DNA of 64,000 nucleotides, taken from assembly GCF_036669915.1 (NCBI RefSeq), contig NC_089318.1, positions 20,354,405 through 20,418,404 on the forward strand, written 5' to 3'. The notes beneath the pieces were generated by a model that saw only the letters and a list, made by a program, of their open reading frames with translations, was not told the origin of the DNA and made no database searches. Both the position numbers and the translations under genes were made by a program. Shown here piece after piece: positions 31,051 to 42,526 of the stretch. Source of the stretch: Pocillopora verrucosa (Eukaryota > Cnidaria > Anthozoa > Scleractinia > Pocilloporidae). Numbering within the stretch: position 1 is the stretch's first letter; the number at the start of each line of letters is the position of its first letter.

Positions 31051-32385
31051 TTACTCGGTGCCGCTACAGCAGCTTTCAGTATGGGTATCTTCTATTTCCA
31101 TGATAGTAACTTCTTTGGCAACCTCAAGCTTTACGTCAAGAAACTGGATCCTTTCTTGAAGAGTGTCTAATTCAGTGTTAAATCTATTCGAGGAAGCGAG
31201 CTGAAAAGCCTCCTCGGCCGTTTCTTTGGCCAGTTGGTATAATCTCTGACGATAGAATTGATCAGATCGAGTTTTTAAGAGCTGTACCTGTGTTCCTGTG
31301 GGTATACTCTTACCAAGTCTATACTGAACAAAATCAAGGTGTTCTTTGGCTTCCTTAATATCACTGGGAGCGATTTCTTTTTCTTGGGTGCGCGCGGCAG
31401 TTGAACTGCAGTCTAACAGCAGTGCTGCTAATCCGAGATGACAATACGTTTGTTTCTTTATCTGAACTCTCGGTCGTTTATCCCTTTGGCAGAAAGAGAT
31501 AGCTTGCTCATAGTAATATTTTGCTTTATCCCGAGCAGTCTCTCGCGCCTGCGCATTCCTCAGGTCATCAGGGATAATGCTCATATACTTCAACCAAACG
31601 GATCCGTAAATGCAATACAGCTCGGCCCAGTCTTCTGGGGAATCGTGATTTTGCAGAAGAAACTCGCTGCGTCGAAGAAATTCAAAGAGCGGGGATAACT
31701 TCACCGACTTTGTATTTCTGTAGTAAGCAACAAGTGAAAAATAGGCTCTTGCCGTTAAAATACTACGATTCGTAACATCCCAATTTTGTGTTCGTTCTGT
31801 TTGTATGACAAAGGTAAACATACTCTTACTCTTTCTAGACTCTTTCTGATAAGCAAACGCCACTCCTCGCTCTATTTTTAAGGCCAACTCCATGTCAGGA
31901 TCATTTCCATCACAACAAAGTTGAAGCAACGATGTAACTAAGTGCTCGTGTTCGTTAAAATGTCCATTGTCTTGCAAAATCTCAAGTCTTCTCAGAATTC
32001 TCTCGCATTGTGGGTCTTTGAGATACCCTTGTTTCTCGATTAAGGGCATCGGTTTTTCAATACTGAAGGAAACAATTCCATCTGAGTCTGCCTTTCGGCA
32101 ATGGGCTTCTGCTCCTTTAGAAAGCTTTTCTTGGCCACAGCAATGATCAATGTTTACTTGTTCTATGCTTGACTGACCGACCAGTACGACGCTGGAGCTT
32201 GAGACCATTAACGTAAAAGATTTGGTGTGAGCAATCGAGACTGAATCATTGAAAGGAAACCTAGATAGCGAGCTTTTCATGTCGGTGCAAGTTGCCTGCT
32301 CATGGTCTGTTCGCTCCTTTGTAATTTCTTTAGCGTTGCTATAAACGCCAACGCTAACAGGCGTATTTCTTGGTTGGTCGTCCAT
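31051..32385 (-). CDS. RHIM-like/helical-repeat array protein, copy M (chimeric G-type/H-type)
   Basis: Intact frame of 444 codons, ATG at 32385. The first about 185 residues are G-type (MDDQPRNTPVSVGVYSN, SSSSVVLVG70QSSIEQ, PMPLIEKQGYLKD), while residues from about 195 to the end are H-type (SPEDWAELYCIYGSVWLKYMS, tail HTESCCSGTE). A short G-type segment (SEVRSKA in copy J) is missing before the motif. The promoter is of the G-type with kappaB and CRE (32761-32846). The protein therefore couples a consensus-like motif to the other subfamily's helical domain. The chimeric joint lies within the helical region near VAFAYQKESRKSKSMF. Confidence 0.86.
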   Translation of the reverse strand: MDDQPRNTPVSVGVYSNAKEITKERTDHEQATCTDMKSSLSRFPFNDSVSIAHTKSFTLMVSSSSVVLVGQSSIEQVNIDHCCGQEKLSKGAEAHCRKADSDGIVSFSIEKPMPLIEKQGYLKDPQCERILRRLEILQDNGHFNEHEHLVTSLLQLCCDGNDPDMELALKIERGVAFAYQKESRKSKSMFTFVIQTERTQNWDVTNRSILTARAYFSLVAYYRNTKSVKLSPLFEFLRRSEFLLQNHDSPEDWAELYCIYGSVWLKYMSIIPDDLRNAQARETARDKAKYYYEQAISFCQRDKRPRVQIKKQTYCHLGLAALLLDCSSTAARTQEKEIAPSDIKEAKEHLDFVQYRLGKSIPTGTQVQLLKTRSDQFYRQRLYQLAKETAEEAFQLASSNRFNTELDTLQERIQFLDVKLEVAKEVTIMEIEDTHTESCCSGTE

Positions 32386-32760
32386 GTTTGTTCGCGAGTA
32401 ATATTACCTTGTGTTCAGCGTTGTATCCTTGGACTGGTGATTTTGAACCAGTGTAATTTAAGGTAGATGCGGTTTACCTCCTACTAGGAAAAAGAGATAT
32501 TTCTCTGAAGACGTCGAATGCACTGTTTCGGTGATGAAGTATGTTTATATTCTCCCCGAAAGCATTATCTGTTACGGTTAATGCGAGCTAGAGTTTCTTG
32601 TAGATTTAGCCGTGAAAGAAGATTTTCATCGAGATAATGGCAAGAATTATTTGAAATAAAGCCACGTTTCCTTTTGTTCTTAAAGAATGATACGTAGATT
32701 GTCCTACGTTCTTTAAATTCGGAGAGGTGAATTATAAATTAATCATCTCTTTCATCTGAT

Positions 32761-32846
32761 ATTTGCATATTAATTCTAACCAGTTGGTTTATTTTCCTGT
32801 GAGGGGAAGTCCCTTGATATTTTAACCATAACCACGCATTACGTCA
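32761..32846 (-). promoter_or_regulatory. Composite promoter block of copy M (octamer, kappaB, CRE)
   Basis: ATTTGCAT (32761-32768), a mutated CCAAT (CCAGT), GGGAAGTCCC (32804-32813) and TTACGTCA (32839-32846). The kappaB site is 419 bp before the ATG at 32385. Confidence 0.5.
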
Positions 32847-32903
32847 GTTATTGAGAAGCCCGCAGAGGGTAGTAACATAACTGAGAGAAATGGCAATCAC
32901 CAA

Positions 32904-33245
32904 GTCAAGATAATTATATTCATCGGTATTTACATCATGCACGGTTAGCTGCAATGCTAACGCAGATTGAATTTTTCAAGTATCTTGCCCAGTATTTTAA
33001 TTATTTCAATTAGAGGGTTTAATTCTGAGTTATATCTGTAGGAAGCCACGCTTGAACCTTCTCGGCTGTTTCTAGTCAAGATAATTATGTCCATGCACCT
33101 CCAGCTGCAATGCTAGCGCAGAATGAACGTTTCAAATATCTTGCCCAGTATTTTGATTATTTCAATGAAAGGGTTTAATTCTAGGTTATATGTAAAGGAG
33201 GACGCCACACTTTAGCCTTCTCGGCTGTTTCTATGGTCAGGTAGT
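32904..33245. repeat. 171-bp tandem duplication of the fossil remnant
   Basis: GTCAAGATAATTAT begins both copies, at 32904 and 33075. Each carries the fossil C-terminal remnant seen elsewhere (minus-strand YNLELNPLIEII region). The two copies differ by scattered substitutions and small indels, so the duplication is not very recent. Confidence 0.75.
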
Positions 33246-33400
33246 ATAATGGCTAATGATAAAACAATAAATATATAAAAAAAGTGCTCATCTTTTAGAA
33301 ATATGAATGATATTACTGTCATTATTCACTTGATTCTGAGCACGATTGAAATTGAAATAGTAACTTCACTGTCACATATCAAAGACGAACGCTTGCTTTC

Positions 33401-33870
33401 CACGGGAAACTTTTTGTGGGAAAGTGTTGGGGATTTTCCCCATTATTGGGAAATGTTTGGGACAACATTTTCCTCTCATGGGAAATGATTGGTAAAAGTT
33501 TGGGTTTATTTTTCCCAATGCTGGGTTCACTTTGGGAAATGAAGGGGATTTTTTTTAAAATACCAATGTTGGTAATCCAATGGGTTTTCTCCCCAGAATA
33601 TGGGAAAATGATGGGACTATTTTTGCACAAGTTGGGAAATATTTCAAGATGTTATTCCCAATTTTGGGAAATGCAAGGGACAAGAAACCCCCACCTTGGG
33701 AAAGGGTTGGTTAAAGTTAGGGTTAAGTTTTCCCGATGTCGTGTTTAGTTTGGGAAAATATGCAATATAGATTCCAAGATCCCAAAATTGGGAAACCAAT
33801 GGGTTTATTTCCCAAAATGTGGGAAAATAATGGGGCTATTTTTCCACAAGTTGGGAAATATTGCAACATG
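33401..33870. repeat. Left subterminal repeats of the CACTA element
   Basis: About 20 copies of TTGGGAAA or its complement, irregularly spaced, directly inside the left terminus. Probable transposase binding region by analogy with plant CACTA elements. Confidence 0.75.
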
Positions 33871-34114
33871 CTAATCTTGTGTTAGCATTACAATGTAAGG
33901 GTAAGGCTTATTTGAAAACCAGAAGTATGGTTATTCAGTGTATGCACTTAATGAAATGTAAGTTTATAACCACATTAACATGTGACAGAAACATCATATC
34001 AAATTAAAAATTGGATACTACAACTATACTGCTGATGGCATTGTTGATACATTTCCTTTTGAGCTTATACCAAAAAGTCAGCATTTTGCCTTAATTACAA
34101 TACTCAATATTTTT

Positions 34115-35045
34115 TTAAGTTGCCTTCACCCATGTTGAAATACTACTCCAGTGTCCTTCAGCAATTCCAATAATTGAATCCCAAGCAACAACATTCCTTA
34201 CTGACCTGCCACGTGATTCCCTCACATATGTATTGTAATGAGTAAGTCTCCTACTTGGAATGAAAAAGGAGACATCTACCGTTCTGTTGACAAAATCTAC
34301 ACTTTGTACATGACCATGCCAAATGTCTCCACAGCACTCACCCTGAACAAGAATCATGTCCCCTCTTTAAGGATAAACAGGTACGATTAATTCACAAGGA
34401 CAATTTTCATGATGATGCATGTAATCTACTACTGTCAGTAAATTGTCATTGTATGGGTACAGAATAACTTTCCGGGAAATGTTGGCAACTTTAAACACTA
34501 TGGACCTGGGATTTGGCTCGCTCTCAACCTTGACAAAGCCACTCTAACAGTGGGTGTCGACTACACCAGTCTCTGTAAGATGCAATGGATAAAGAAATCC
34601 ATGACCTAATAAACTGTTCAAGTTACCATCAGTGTTGACAGAAAAAATCCTTGCAGCTGGACTATATGTTCTTGTCCATTGGCGGACACTATGAAATTGT
34701 CACCAAAAGCAAAAACAGTTCCATTGAAAGCAATGTCTGATTTAAAACATCTCTTTGAAATAAATGTGGCCTCTGGAACTTTCCAACTAAGTACACACAA
34801 TAGTTCAGCTATCTTGTCTTGGTCACCCATAATAAGAGGCTTAATGTTTGATACTGAACCGATGAGAAAAGCATCCCTTGGAGGAGGCTCCATTTCACAC
34901 AGTGCCTCGGCTGTTTCACTTGAGCAAGCTATCCCCTACGTGAAGAAACAAGAAAAGACACATTGGATATCAAGAATTTGTTACATTCTTGAACAGCAAA
35001 TTATATCTGCACTATAAAAATAATAATAATGATAATAATAATAAC

Positions 35046-35080
<35 letters not shown>

Positions 35081-37540
35081 TGATAACGTAGAACAAGGGA
35101 AGGGGAAATTCAGAGTTTTATAATGTTATTTTACTCACAAAAATTTATGGGTTATGTGAATTTGTCAAGAGTTTCAAACTCACCAGTAAAACATCATGCT
35201 TTCCAAGGCTAGTTTGTTCTTTTTCCACCACTGATTTTGAGTACTCTCTTATTGACTCTACATAGGCAAATGTAGCTTCGATGTTGTTTCCATTGTGAGA
35301 CGTCTTTACATACTCCTTAACAGCTCTTTCATACACTGCACACCAAACATTATCCGAGGCTGAGAAATTTATGATGTCTTCATGAATATGAAGTAAGTTT
35401 GTGTATTGAGATGGTACACAATGCCAACCCTTGTACTTCTTCCACTAATATATTTAACCGCCATGACAATTTCTGGTTACCTTTAATCATGTCAGGAGTC
35501 CATCCATTCCTTCCACCATGAAAGTGCAGCTCTGTCAATCTTGCTATAGGGGAGACAATTTTATATTCCTTAGCATTAGTAAGTTGGCTTTCCATAATGC
35601 ATTCTGCCATTGGAAATGAAAATTTCTGGAAACTTTCAGCTTTCCTATATCCAATACCTTTGCAATCTTTACCCAGTTGTTTTGGAAGTCTACCATCTTT
35701 AAATTCACCAGTCCATGGAAAGTTACCAATTTGTTTATCAAGCTCTGTTCTGTCAAGCATCTCCAACTCCAAAGCTCTAGACAACTGATTCTTGACCACA
35801 TTCAGGGCAATTGTGAGATAGGCATCATAAAAAAGATGATTCAAAATGTCAAATCCATAAGGTTGTAAAGATACTTGTGAAAAAGGGACAGTCCGGTAAA
35901 GCCTTTTTCTGATGACATTCTTTTCCGAACACTTGGTCTTGTCAAAAATATTTTCAAGTTCTGATTCAATGACCCTCTCTCCCCAAGGGTGTCTAAAATG
36001 CAAGCGATAGTGTGTATTTGAGCTATTCTGTAGATGTCGACCGACTAGTTTACATCTGCGACATGCACATTTACCCTGGTTAAGAAACTTCCCTGTTTCG
36101 CATTGACCAGGATGATCAGCTGTCCACACCAGTAAAAGCAATCGAACTATTTCCTCATTAGATGGAAAACCTGGAATTGTGATTCCTTTAGGGTAGTTCA
36201 ATTTATAACCTTCAATAAATCCCTCACACAGATCATTCATTACAGGCTGCCAAAAAGGGTCCAATCCATTTGGTAGATTAGGAACTTGGGAACAAGGCAC
36301 AAAACTTACCACGTAAACTTCCTCCACGTGATTTCTTTCAGCCTTTTTCATGTTAGCAACAGAAACTGCAAAGGATCCAGACCCCCTGTAGCTTGAACCA
36401 AATAGCTGCCAGCCATCAAAGTGCCCCACAAGTGGCACGTTTAATGGGGAGCCTTTTGTCTTTCTAATACGGTGTTCAAATTATTAAAAAAAAACAGGAA
36501 ACTCAACAATTTTCACATTGCTATCCCCATCTTGATCTTTAGCTTGTGAGTTAATGAGATGGTTTGCAGGTATGAGAATGTCACAGTGTACACAACAGGT
36601 TGGCAAAGTCCATGTGCTATCTGGGTTCCAAAACCACTCGAGCTCTGACCACCGCTTCCCATCCCAAAGCTCTTTCTTTAATCGGTAATCCAAGCCATTT
36701 GCTAGCCAGTGATATTTCTTAATCCAATGTGCAAGCATTTGTTACACATAGTTTTATTTCTGAACAAGTTCTTCACCTTATTCTTGAGACCCAAATACAA
36801 ATAATTTATGTTACCAGCATTATTACCGTAAGGACATTTTCCTTGTTTGCTATCCATGATGTTGTATGTGCCATGGTAGACAGTTTTCTTGGTAGTTTTT
36901 TTCCATCTTTTGTGATCTCCTTTTCCTCAAAACAGAAACAAACAAAGAATTCTTTAACATCTTCATATCCCTGCTCTTTTAAAAGCAACTGTACATCGTT
37001 CCAACTTTTTTGTCATAAGGTTGTCAAAACCTCGACATCCACATCCTCGTTTAGAGAAAGAAAGAACAGTTTCTTTCCGTACTTCAAAACATCCTCAAAT
37101 GTTCTTACCGATGCCCCACTTTGATGCTTTATTCTAAGAGCATCCAGTGCAGCTTTAACCACTATCTCTTTCAAAGGTTTTTTTTCAACATCGATGTCAT
37201 CAGCGTCCTCTTGTTCACTACTGTCAAGCGGTTCCACTAGCGGAGAATCAGGGTCTCCTAGAGTTCCGTTCTCTTCCCCACACAGCTTATCATATGTATC
37301 TTGTTCGAGCAGAATATCGTGAAAAATGTCAGATTCAACATCTGATTGGTAAGAACTGTTTTTGACCGCAAATTCATGTGTTTCTTTCCAATGTCGAAGC
37401 TCTGTTTTTCGGTCAGTTGCTCTGCCCTGGCATCCAAAGCAAGGACACTGAACGTGTCTAAACGGCTTTTCTTTACACTCACAGCTTGTAATGTCATCTC
37501 TTGACCAGGTAGAACTTACTCTTTCTGAACTACTAGTCAT
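34115..37540 (-). CDS. CACTA-type transposase (multi-exon)
   Basis: Minus-strand coding blocks in order: 37540-37013 (N-terminus with CPCFGCQGR and RHW, a probable zinc-finger-like segment, then an acidic stretch), about 36988-36806, 36738-36484 (HWLANGLDY, ELEWFWNP), 36470-35380 (the core), 35336-35145, 34893-34618 and 34357-34115. The core has VGHFDGWQLFGSS and LDPFWQPVMNDLCEGF, followed by IVRLLLLVWTADHPGQ and CRRCKLVGRH, the order seen in En/Spm-family transposases. The last block carries WHGHVQSVDFVNRT and SVRNVVAWDSIIGIAEG. Exon joints were not all resolved; I see no obvious lesion within blocks, so activity is possible but unproven. Confidence 0.7.
35016..35080. repeat. (AAT)n microsatellite
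   Basis: Runs of TAA/AAT units with a few interruptions, in an intron of the transposase gene. Confidence 0.9.
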
Positions 37541-37799
37541 AATCGATGCAGTTATAATAATGGGCCATTTTCAACACCCATGGTACGATGAAAGAGAATC
37601 GCGGGTAAACAAATTCCGCGCCAAAAATACATGTAAACCAATCACGAGGACGGAAACGCATGATGCAATACCGAGCCCTCGTACGTTTTGGTCAGCAGAC
37701 GATCTGGTCAAGCGAGGATTTCGGCGCCAAGAGATCGCGCCAAGGCACTATCAGAAAGGTGGCAGAAAACTCTGTCTTTCGTAAAATTATTTGTACAAA

Positions 37800-38850
37800 A
37801 TGGCCAATTCTGACAGTACAAGTACAGATGAATTTGAGAATCCAAAAGTAGACAACGCAGAGAAAGCGAAGTGCAAAGTACGAGAAATGTTCGGAGATGA
37901 AACGACCAAGGCCTTCGAAGCCTCGTAAGCTTAACTTTTGTTTACAGTGTAAGCTTGTTAGTTGATGTTTGATGAAAGCTCAAGTCATATTATTGTGTAT
38001 GACCTCATTTTTTCAATTCAGTGATTTGAAGTTCAGTTTTCTTTCTATCTGTTATTCCATCATTCTGTTAGTCTTGTTATAAAGTAACCTTTGGCGCCAT
38101 TAATTAAAGCTTAACTTACTCTCAGACTCTGTTGATTAAAATACTAGACATTCCGCCTCTCTGGAAAAGGCCTCAGTATTAAGCTTATGTAGTATTATCT
38201 ATTTATCTAACTTCTGCTCATTTTTTAAAGTATAAAGTATAGTGGTTGACCTGATTCCTTCAGTGATAATGTATATACCTAAACATGCTCGGCATTATTT
38301 AATTGACTTTTGTCTCACATTGACTTTTCATAATGTATGGTTTTTGGACAAAGTTGAAGCAATTAAATGGGTCTACAACATTATTTTGATCAAGTGGGGA
38401 GAGGTTTATATAGTAATAAGAATGACTTGTATAATTCACTATTACAAAGTAAGATATCACACACTAAAGCCTAATTCTGATTTATCACTACAGTTCTTTT
38501 TTGGCTATGTGTAATTTCTTCAGTGTTTTACATCCTCTTGTAGGTATTATCTTTTATGCTTTGTGTGGTTTAAACCCTTTAAGATGTGTTTCACATGTAC
38601 TTTTATATCACAGGTCAGTCTTGGAGAAGGTGACACTGAAATACAGTCACAAGAAAGTGACGATGACATGACAGTGTCAACTGTTTCAGTTGATTCAACG
38701 GAGGACTCTGTGGAGGAGGCCAGAGATGCATCAACAGCAATGGATGGTGTTCCCAAGTTAAAGCGTGCTGTTGAGAAAATTACAGTTAGTCTGTCACTAA
38801 AGGGTTATCAGATGATTGTTAAATCAGTATTTCGTGAACAGCTCGATTGA
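37800..38850 (+). CDS. Small accessory protein of the CACTA element (two exons)
   Basis: Exon 1 37800-37924 starts MANSDSTSTDEF and ends at GCCTC|GTAAGC; exon 2 38619-38850 follows the acceptor CACAGGTCAG| and stops at TGA. The joint keeps phase and gives a 119-residue protein that is very acidic and Ser/Thr-rich in the middle (SQESDDDMTVSTVS) and basic with a helix at the end (KLKRAVEKITVSL). It starts 260 bp from, and divergent to, the transposase, implying a shared promoter. It resembles no family I know; a transposition accessory or DNA-binding role by analogy with TnpA is speculation. Confidence 0.5.
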
Positions 38851-39284
38851 GACAACATTGTCAAAGTGCTAAGAAGTAGATTTTCAGTGAAAGCAAATAT
38901 CTTGACAACATTGACAGTATCACAGCTAACAGAGATCGTTGCAAAGAAATTGTTGAACTATCAATTCTGTTCCCATCAAGAAGGGGGCCAGCTTAAATAA
39001 CATGAAAATGCAGGACATTATTGTGCATAAAGAAATTTCTCTTTAATCAGTCGGTGAACATGTGAAAAACATATGGCTGCACGAACAGCACTGCCTTGTT
39101 CAGTATTAAAGTATGTTCATATTATGTATATTTTATATGTAAATGTTGCTGTTAACCATGAAAATGAATGAATTGTCATCTAAAATAAATGTTACTGTTA
39201 ACCCTATTAATAATAATAAACCTTGATTTTGTGTTTTATTGTACTTGATTGATTATAATGACATTCTGAACCAACAAAATCCGA

Positions 39285-39796
39285 TAGTTCGGGAAATATG
39301 TATGCCAATGTTATCCCATCATTGAAGATTAACAGGGGCAATAAAAACCCATCCTTGGAGTATTACTATCCCAATATATTCCCATACCTCGGGTTTAAAT
39401 TGGTTAATGTCATCCCACTAATTGGGGATTAACTGGGCAATAAAAAGCTATGGTTGGGGTATAGCTGTTCCAATGTAATCCCATACCTTGGGTTTTTGAT
39501 GGCCCAATAAAAATAACCCACTATTGGGGTTCAACTGGGACAATTGAATCACATTTTGGAGTTTTTGTGGGTTGATAAAATCCCATTAATGGGATAAATG
39601 TGGGACGGGAAAACTCCATTCCTGGGTTAAAGTTGGTACACTAAAATCCCAATTTGCGGGTTTTTAATGGGTTTACTTGAACCCAACATTGGTTTTGGTA
39701 GCATTTACCAATTTGGGAAATTACAACCAAAACCCAAGAAAACCCCACAAATTTCCTGTTATTTCCCACTTTGGGAATCACCAAAAATTCCCTGTG
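39285..39796. repeat. Right subterminal repeats of the CACTA element
   Basis: Repeated CCCAAT/ATTGGG and GGGTTTNNATGGG motifs, partly different in sequence from the left end, up to the terminus TTCCCTGTG. Confidence 0.7.
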
Positions 39797-40052
39797 TTCT
39801 TGTCGGAAAAAATTATCACCGACCATTATTCAAATTGTAGTGAAAAGGAAGCAAGCGAACAGATAAGATAGAGTAGATAATGGAAAAAAGGAAACACGCC
39901 AAAGGGCAAAAGAATGATAAAAACAGACAGAGTCAATGTGTTTCCACCTCTGAGTATGTCATATACTTAGTAGAGCCGATAATATTATCTTGATCTTGTA
40001 GTATTCAATTGTGATACTTTCAGTCTTCCTCAAGTTTATAATCTTGTGATCT

Positions 40053-41495
40053 TTACTCGGTGCCGCTATAGCAGCTTTCAGTATGAGCATCTTCTATTTC
40101 CACGATAGCAACTTCTTTCGCAACCTCGAGCTTTACGTCAAGAAACTGGATCCTTTCTTGAAGGGCGTCTAATTCAGTGTTAAATCTGTTCGAGGAAGCG
40201 AGCTGAAAAGCCTCCTCGGCCGTTTCTTTGGCCAGTTGGTATAATCTCTGACGATAGAATTGATCAGATCGAGTTTTTAACAGCTGTACCTGTGTTCCCG
40301 TGGGTATACTCTCACTAAGTCTATACTGAACAAAATCAAGGTGTTCTTTGGCTTTTCTAATATCACTGAATGCGATTTCTTTTTCTTGGGTGCGCGCGGC
40401 AGTTAAACTGCAGTCTAACAGCAGTGCTGCTAGTTTGAGATGACAATACGTTTGTTTTTTTATCTGAACTCTCGGTCGTTTATCCCTTTGGCAGAAAGAG
40501 ACAGCTTGCTCATAGTAATATTTTGCTTTATCCCGAGCGGTCTCTCACGCCTGTGCATTTCTCAGGTCATCTGGAATAATGCTCATGTACGTCAACCAAA
40601 CGCATCCGTAGGTATAGTACAGCTCGGCCCAGTCTTCTGGGGAATCGTGATTTTGCAGAAGAAACTCGCTGCGTCGAAGAAATTCAAAGAGTGGGGATAA
40701 CTTCACCGAGTATCTATCGGTGTAGTCAGCTACAAGTGCAACATAGGCTCTTGCCGTTAAAATACTACGATTTGTAACATCGCAATTTTGTGATTGTTCT
40801 GATTGTATGACTGAGGTAAACATACTCTTACTCTTTTTAGACTCTTTTTGATAAGTAAAGGCCACTCCTCGCTCTATTTTTAAGGCCAACTCCAAGTCAG
40901 GTTCAATTCCATTGGTACAACGTTGAAGTAACGATGTGACTAAGTGCTCGTGTTCGTTAAAATGTCCATTGTCTTGCAAAATCACAAGTTTTTTCAGGAT
41001 TCTCTCGCATTGTGGTCCTTTGAGATACCCTTGTTTCTTGATTAAGGGCATCGGTTTTTCAATACTGGAGGAAACAATTCCACCTGAGTCTGCCTTTCGG
41101 CAATGGGCTTCGTTTGGAGTTTGAAGTTGGCAGGCTACCAACTCTACTGGTCGCTTGTGTTGGTCTAGAAGGCTGCCCTTCGTCTTTGGAGAAGAGTCTG
41201 ATTGTACTTCATCCCCGTTGCCACGTTTTGTTTCCCGTTTATGCAAAGTGCGCTCCCAGTTTGGCTGCTGTTGTTTGGCGAGTGATTGTTGGGCTATGAC
41301 CAGAGTGTTATTTTGGATCCTTAATTTAAAATTTCTTGGTCCTGTGGCCTTGTCAGAAACTGAGATTGAATTCTGGGAATATGTGTTTGCATCGTTACCA
41401 CCCTCACGTCTTCTTCGTTCCGGTTCGATCGGTAGCACTTCAGTGGTTTTGTTCGATGAACGCTGCTCTACGGACTGCGTCTCATTACTACTCAT
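40053..41495 (-). pseudogene. Array protein pseudogene N (mosaic H/G/H, single nonsense)
   Basis: From ATG at 41495 (MSSNETQSVEQ) the frame is open for 316 codons and then hits TGA where the intact relatives have the Arg codon of NAQARETARDKAK (CGA to TGA at about 40550). Beyond the stop the frame stays open to the usual TAA at 40053-40055 with tail HTESCYSGTE spelled normally. The N-terminus and C-terminus are H-type, but the middle (NEAHCRKADSGGIVSSSIEK to SMFTSVIQSEQ) is G-type. Apart from the one stop it looks intact, so it is a very recent loss or a sequencing/allelic variant. Confidence 0.8.
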
Positions 41496-42411
41496 CGTGA
41501 ACAAATACTTTCCTCTCGCTTTTCGGTTTGTAATGCCTCGCAGTTTCTTTCTTTATACCAAATAAAACGCCGGAAGACAGGGATTGCAATTACGCTTGCC
41601 AGTTCGAAATTGAAAGACGCGATAACTTGACTTAAATATTAGTAGTTGCTACTTCTAGGCAAATTGTCTTTTCTCAAATAACTGTTTTCCTAGAAACATC
41701 GATATAGTGTAATCTTCAGACACGACACGGAACCTCCAGATAAACAAATCGTTATTCGTCATATGAACAGTTGACAATCATTGACAAGCGTCCATTCAGT
41801 AGCCCAAATTAAAAACTTTGCGATCGTCGGAAAAGATTCTGTTACCTTTGAAGCGTAGGGATAACAGTTTGATGGAGTGATATCTTCAACTATCGCTTAA
41901 AGGGGTTACAAATGTAGAAATATTTTCCAATTTTCTGAATTCAAGCAACTGCTGGTACGTATACGTACATTGTCCTACGTTCTTTAAATTCGGAGAGGTG
42001 AATTATAGAATCATCATATCTTTCATGTCATATTTGCATATAAATTTTAACCAATCGGTTTATTTCCTGTGAGGGAAAGTCCCTGTGATCTATAAACGGT
42101 AACCACGCATTGCGTCAGTTATTGAGAAGACCGCAGAGGGTAGCAACATAATTAAGAGAAATGGAAATCTCCCAAGTCAAGATAATTACGTTTATCGGTA
42201 TTTAAATCATGCACAGGCGGTGTGCATGATTCTACTGTCAGGTAGTATAATGGCTGATGAAGAAATATAAATAGAAAAGTGCTCATCTTTTTAGAAATAT
42301 GCATGATATTACTGTCATTGTTCACCTGACCCTGAGCACGATTGAAATCGAAAGAGTAATTTCGTTGTCACATAGACGAACACTTGTTCCTTGTCGTAAA
42401 AATTATCACCG
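41496..42411. other. Scrambled upstream and promoter fragments
   Basis: H-type upstream (41580-41940) is joined at about 41955 to a G-type promoter block (42000-42130) with an orphan GGGAAAGTCCC at 42073-42083, then to 3'-flank sequence. No gene seen. Confidence 0.6.
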
Positions 42412-42526
42412 ACTACCGAGCTTCTAATTGTGTAGTCAGTTACAAGGGAAAAATAGGCTCTTGCCGTTAAAATACTAGGATTCGTAACATCCCAATTTTG
42501 TGTTTGTTCTGATTGTACGACGGAGG
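42412..42526 (-). pseudogene. Short central fragment of an H-type array gene
   Basis: About 38 codons equivalent to SEQTQNWDVTNPSILTARAY remain between two deletion joints; the 5' side runs straight into H-type upstream DNA at 42527. Confidence 0.7.

Larger units (their letters stand above)
33398..39799 (-). mobile_element. CACTA/EnSpm DNA transposon, complete with TSD
   Basis: The element spans 33401-39796 (6,396 bp). Termini begin CACGGGAAACTTTTTG (left) and, on the opposite strand, CACAGGGAATTTTTGG (right), the CAC start typical of EnSpm/CACTA. A 3-bp target duplication TTC lies at 33398-33400 and 39797-39799. Both ends hold about 450-500 bp rich in a GGGAAA/TTTCCC motif, the subterminal repeats of this superfamily. 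The flanks join to reconstitute the array's usual 3'-flank sequence (CTTG-TTC-TTGTCG). Inside are a spliced minus-strand transposase and a divergent plus-strand gene. Confidence 0.85.

Noticed and set aside
33416-33748. 110-codon plus-strand frame rich in Gly, Lys and Phe
   Set aside because: Generated by the GGGAAA subterminal repeats of the CACTA element, not a gene.
33401-33870. CRISPR-like or satellite repeat array
   Set aside because: Repeats are short, irregular and bounded by a CAC terminus with a target duplication, so they are transposon subterminal repeats.
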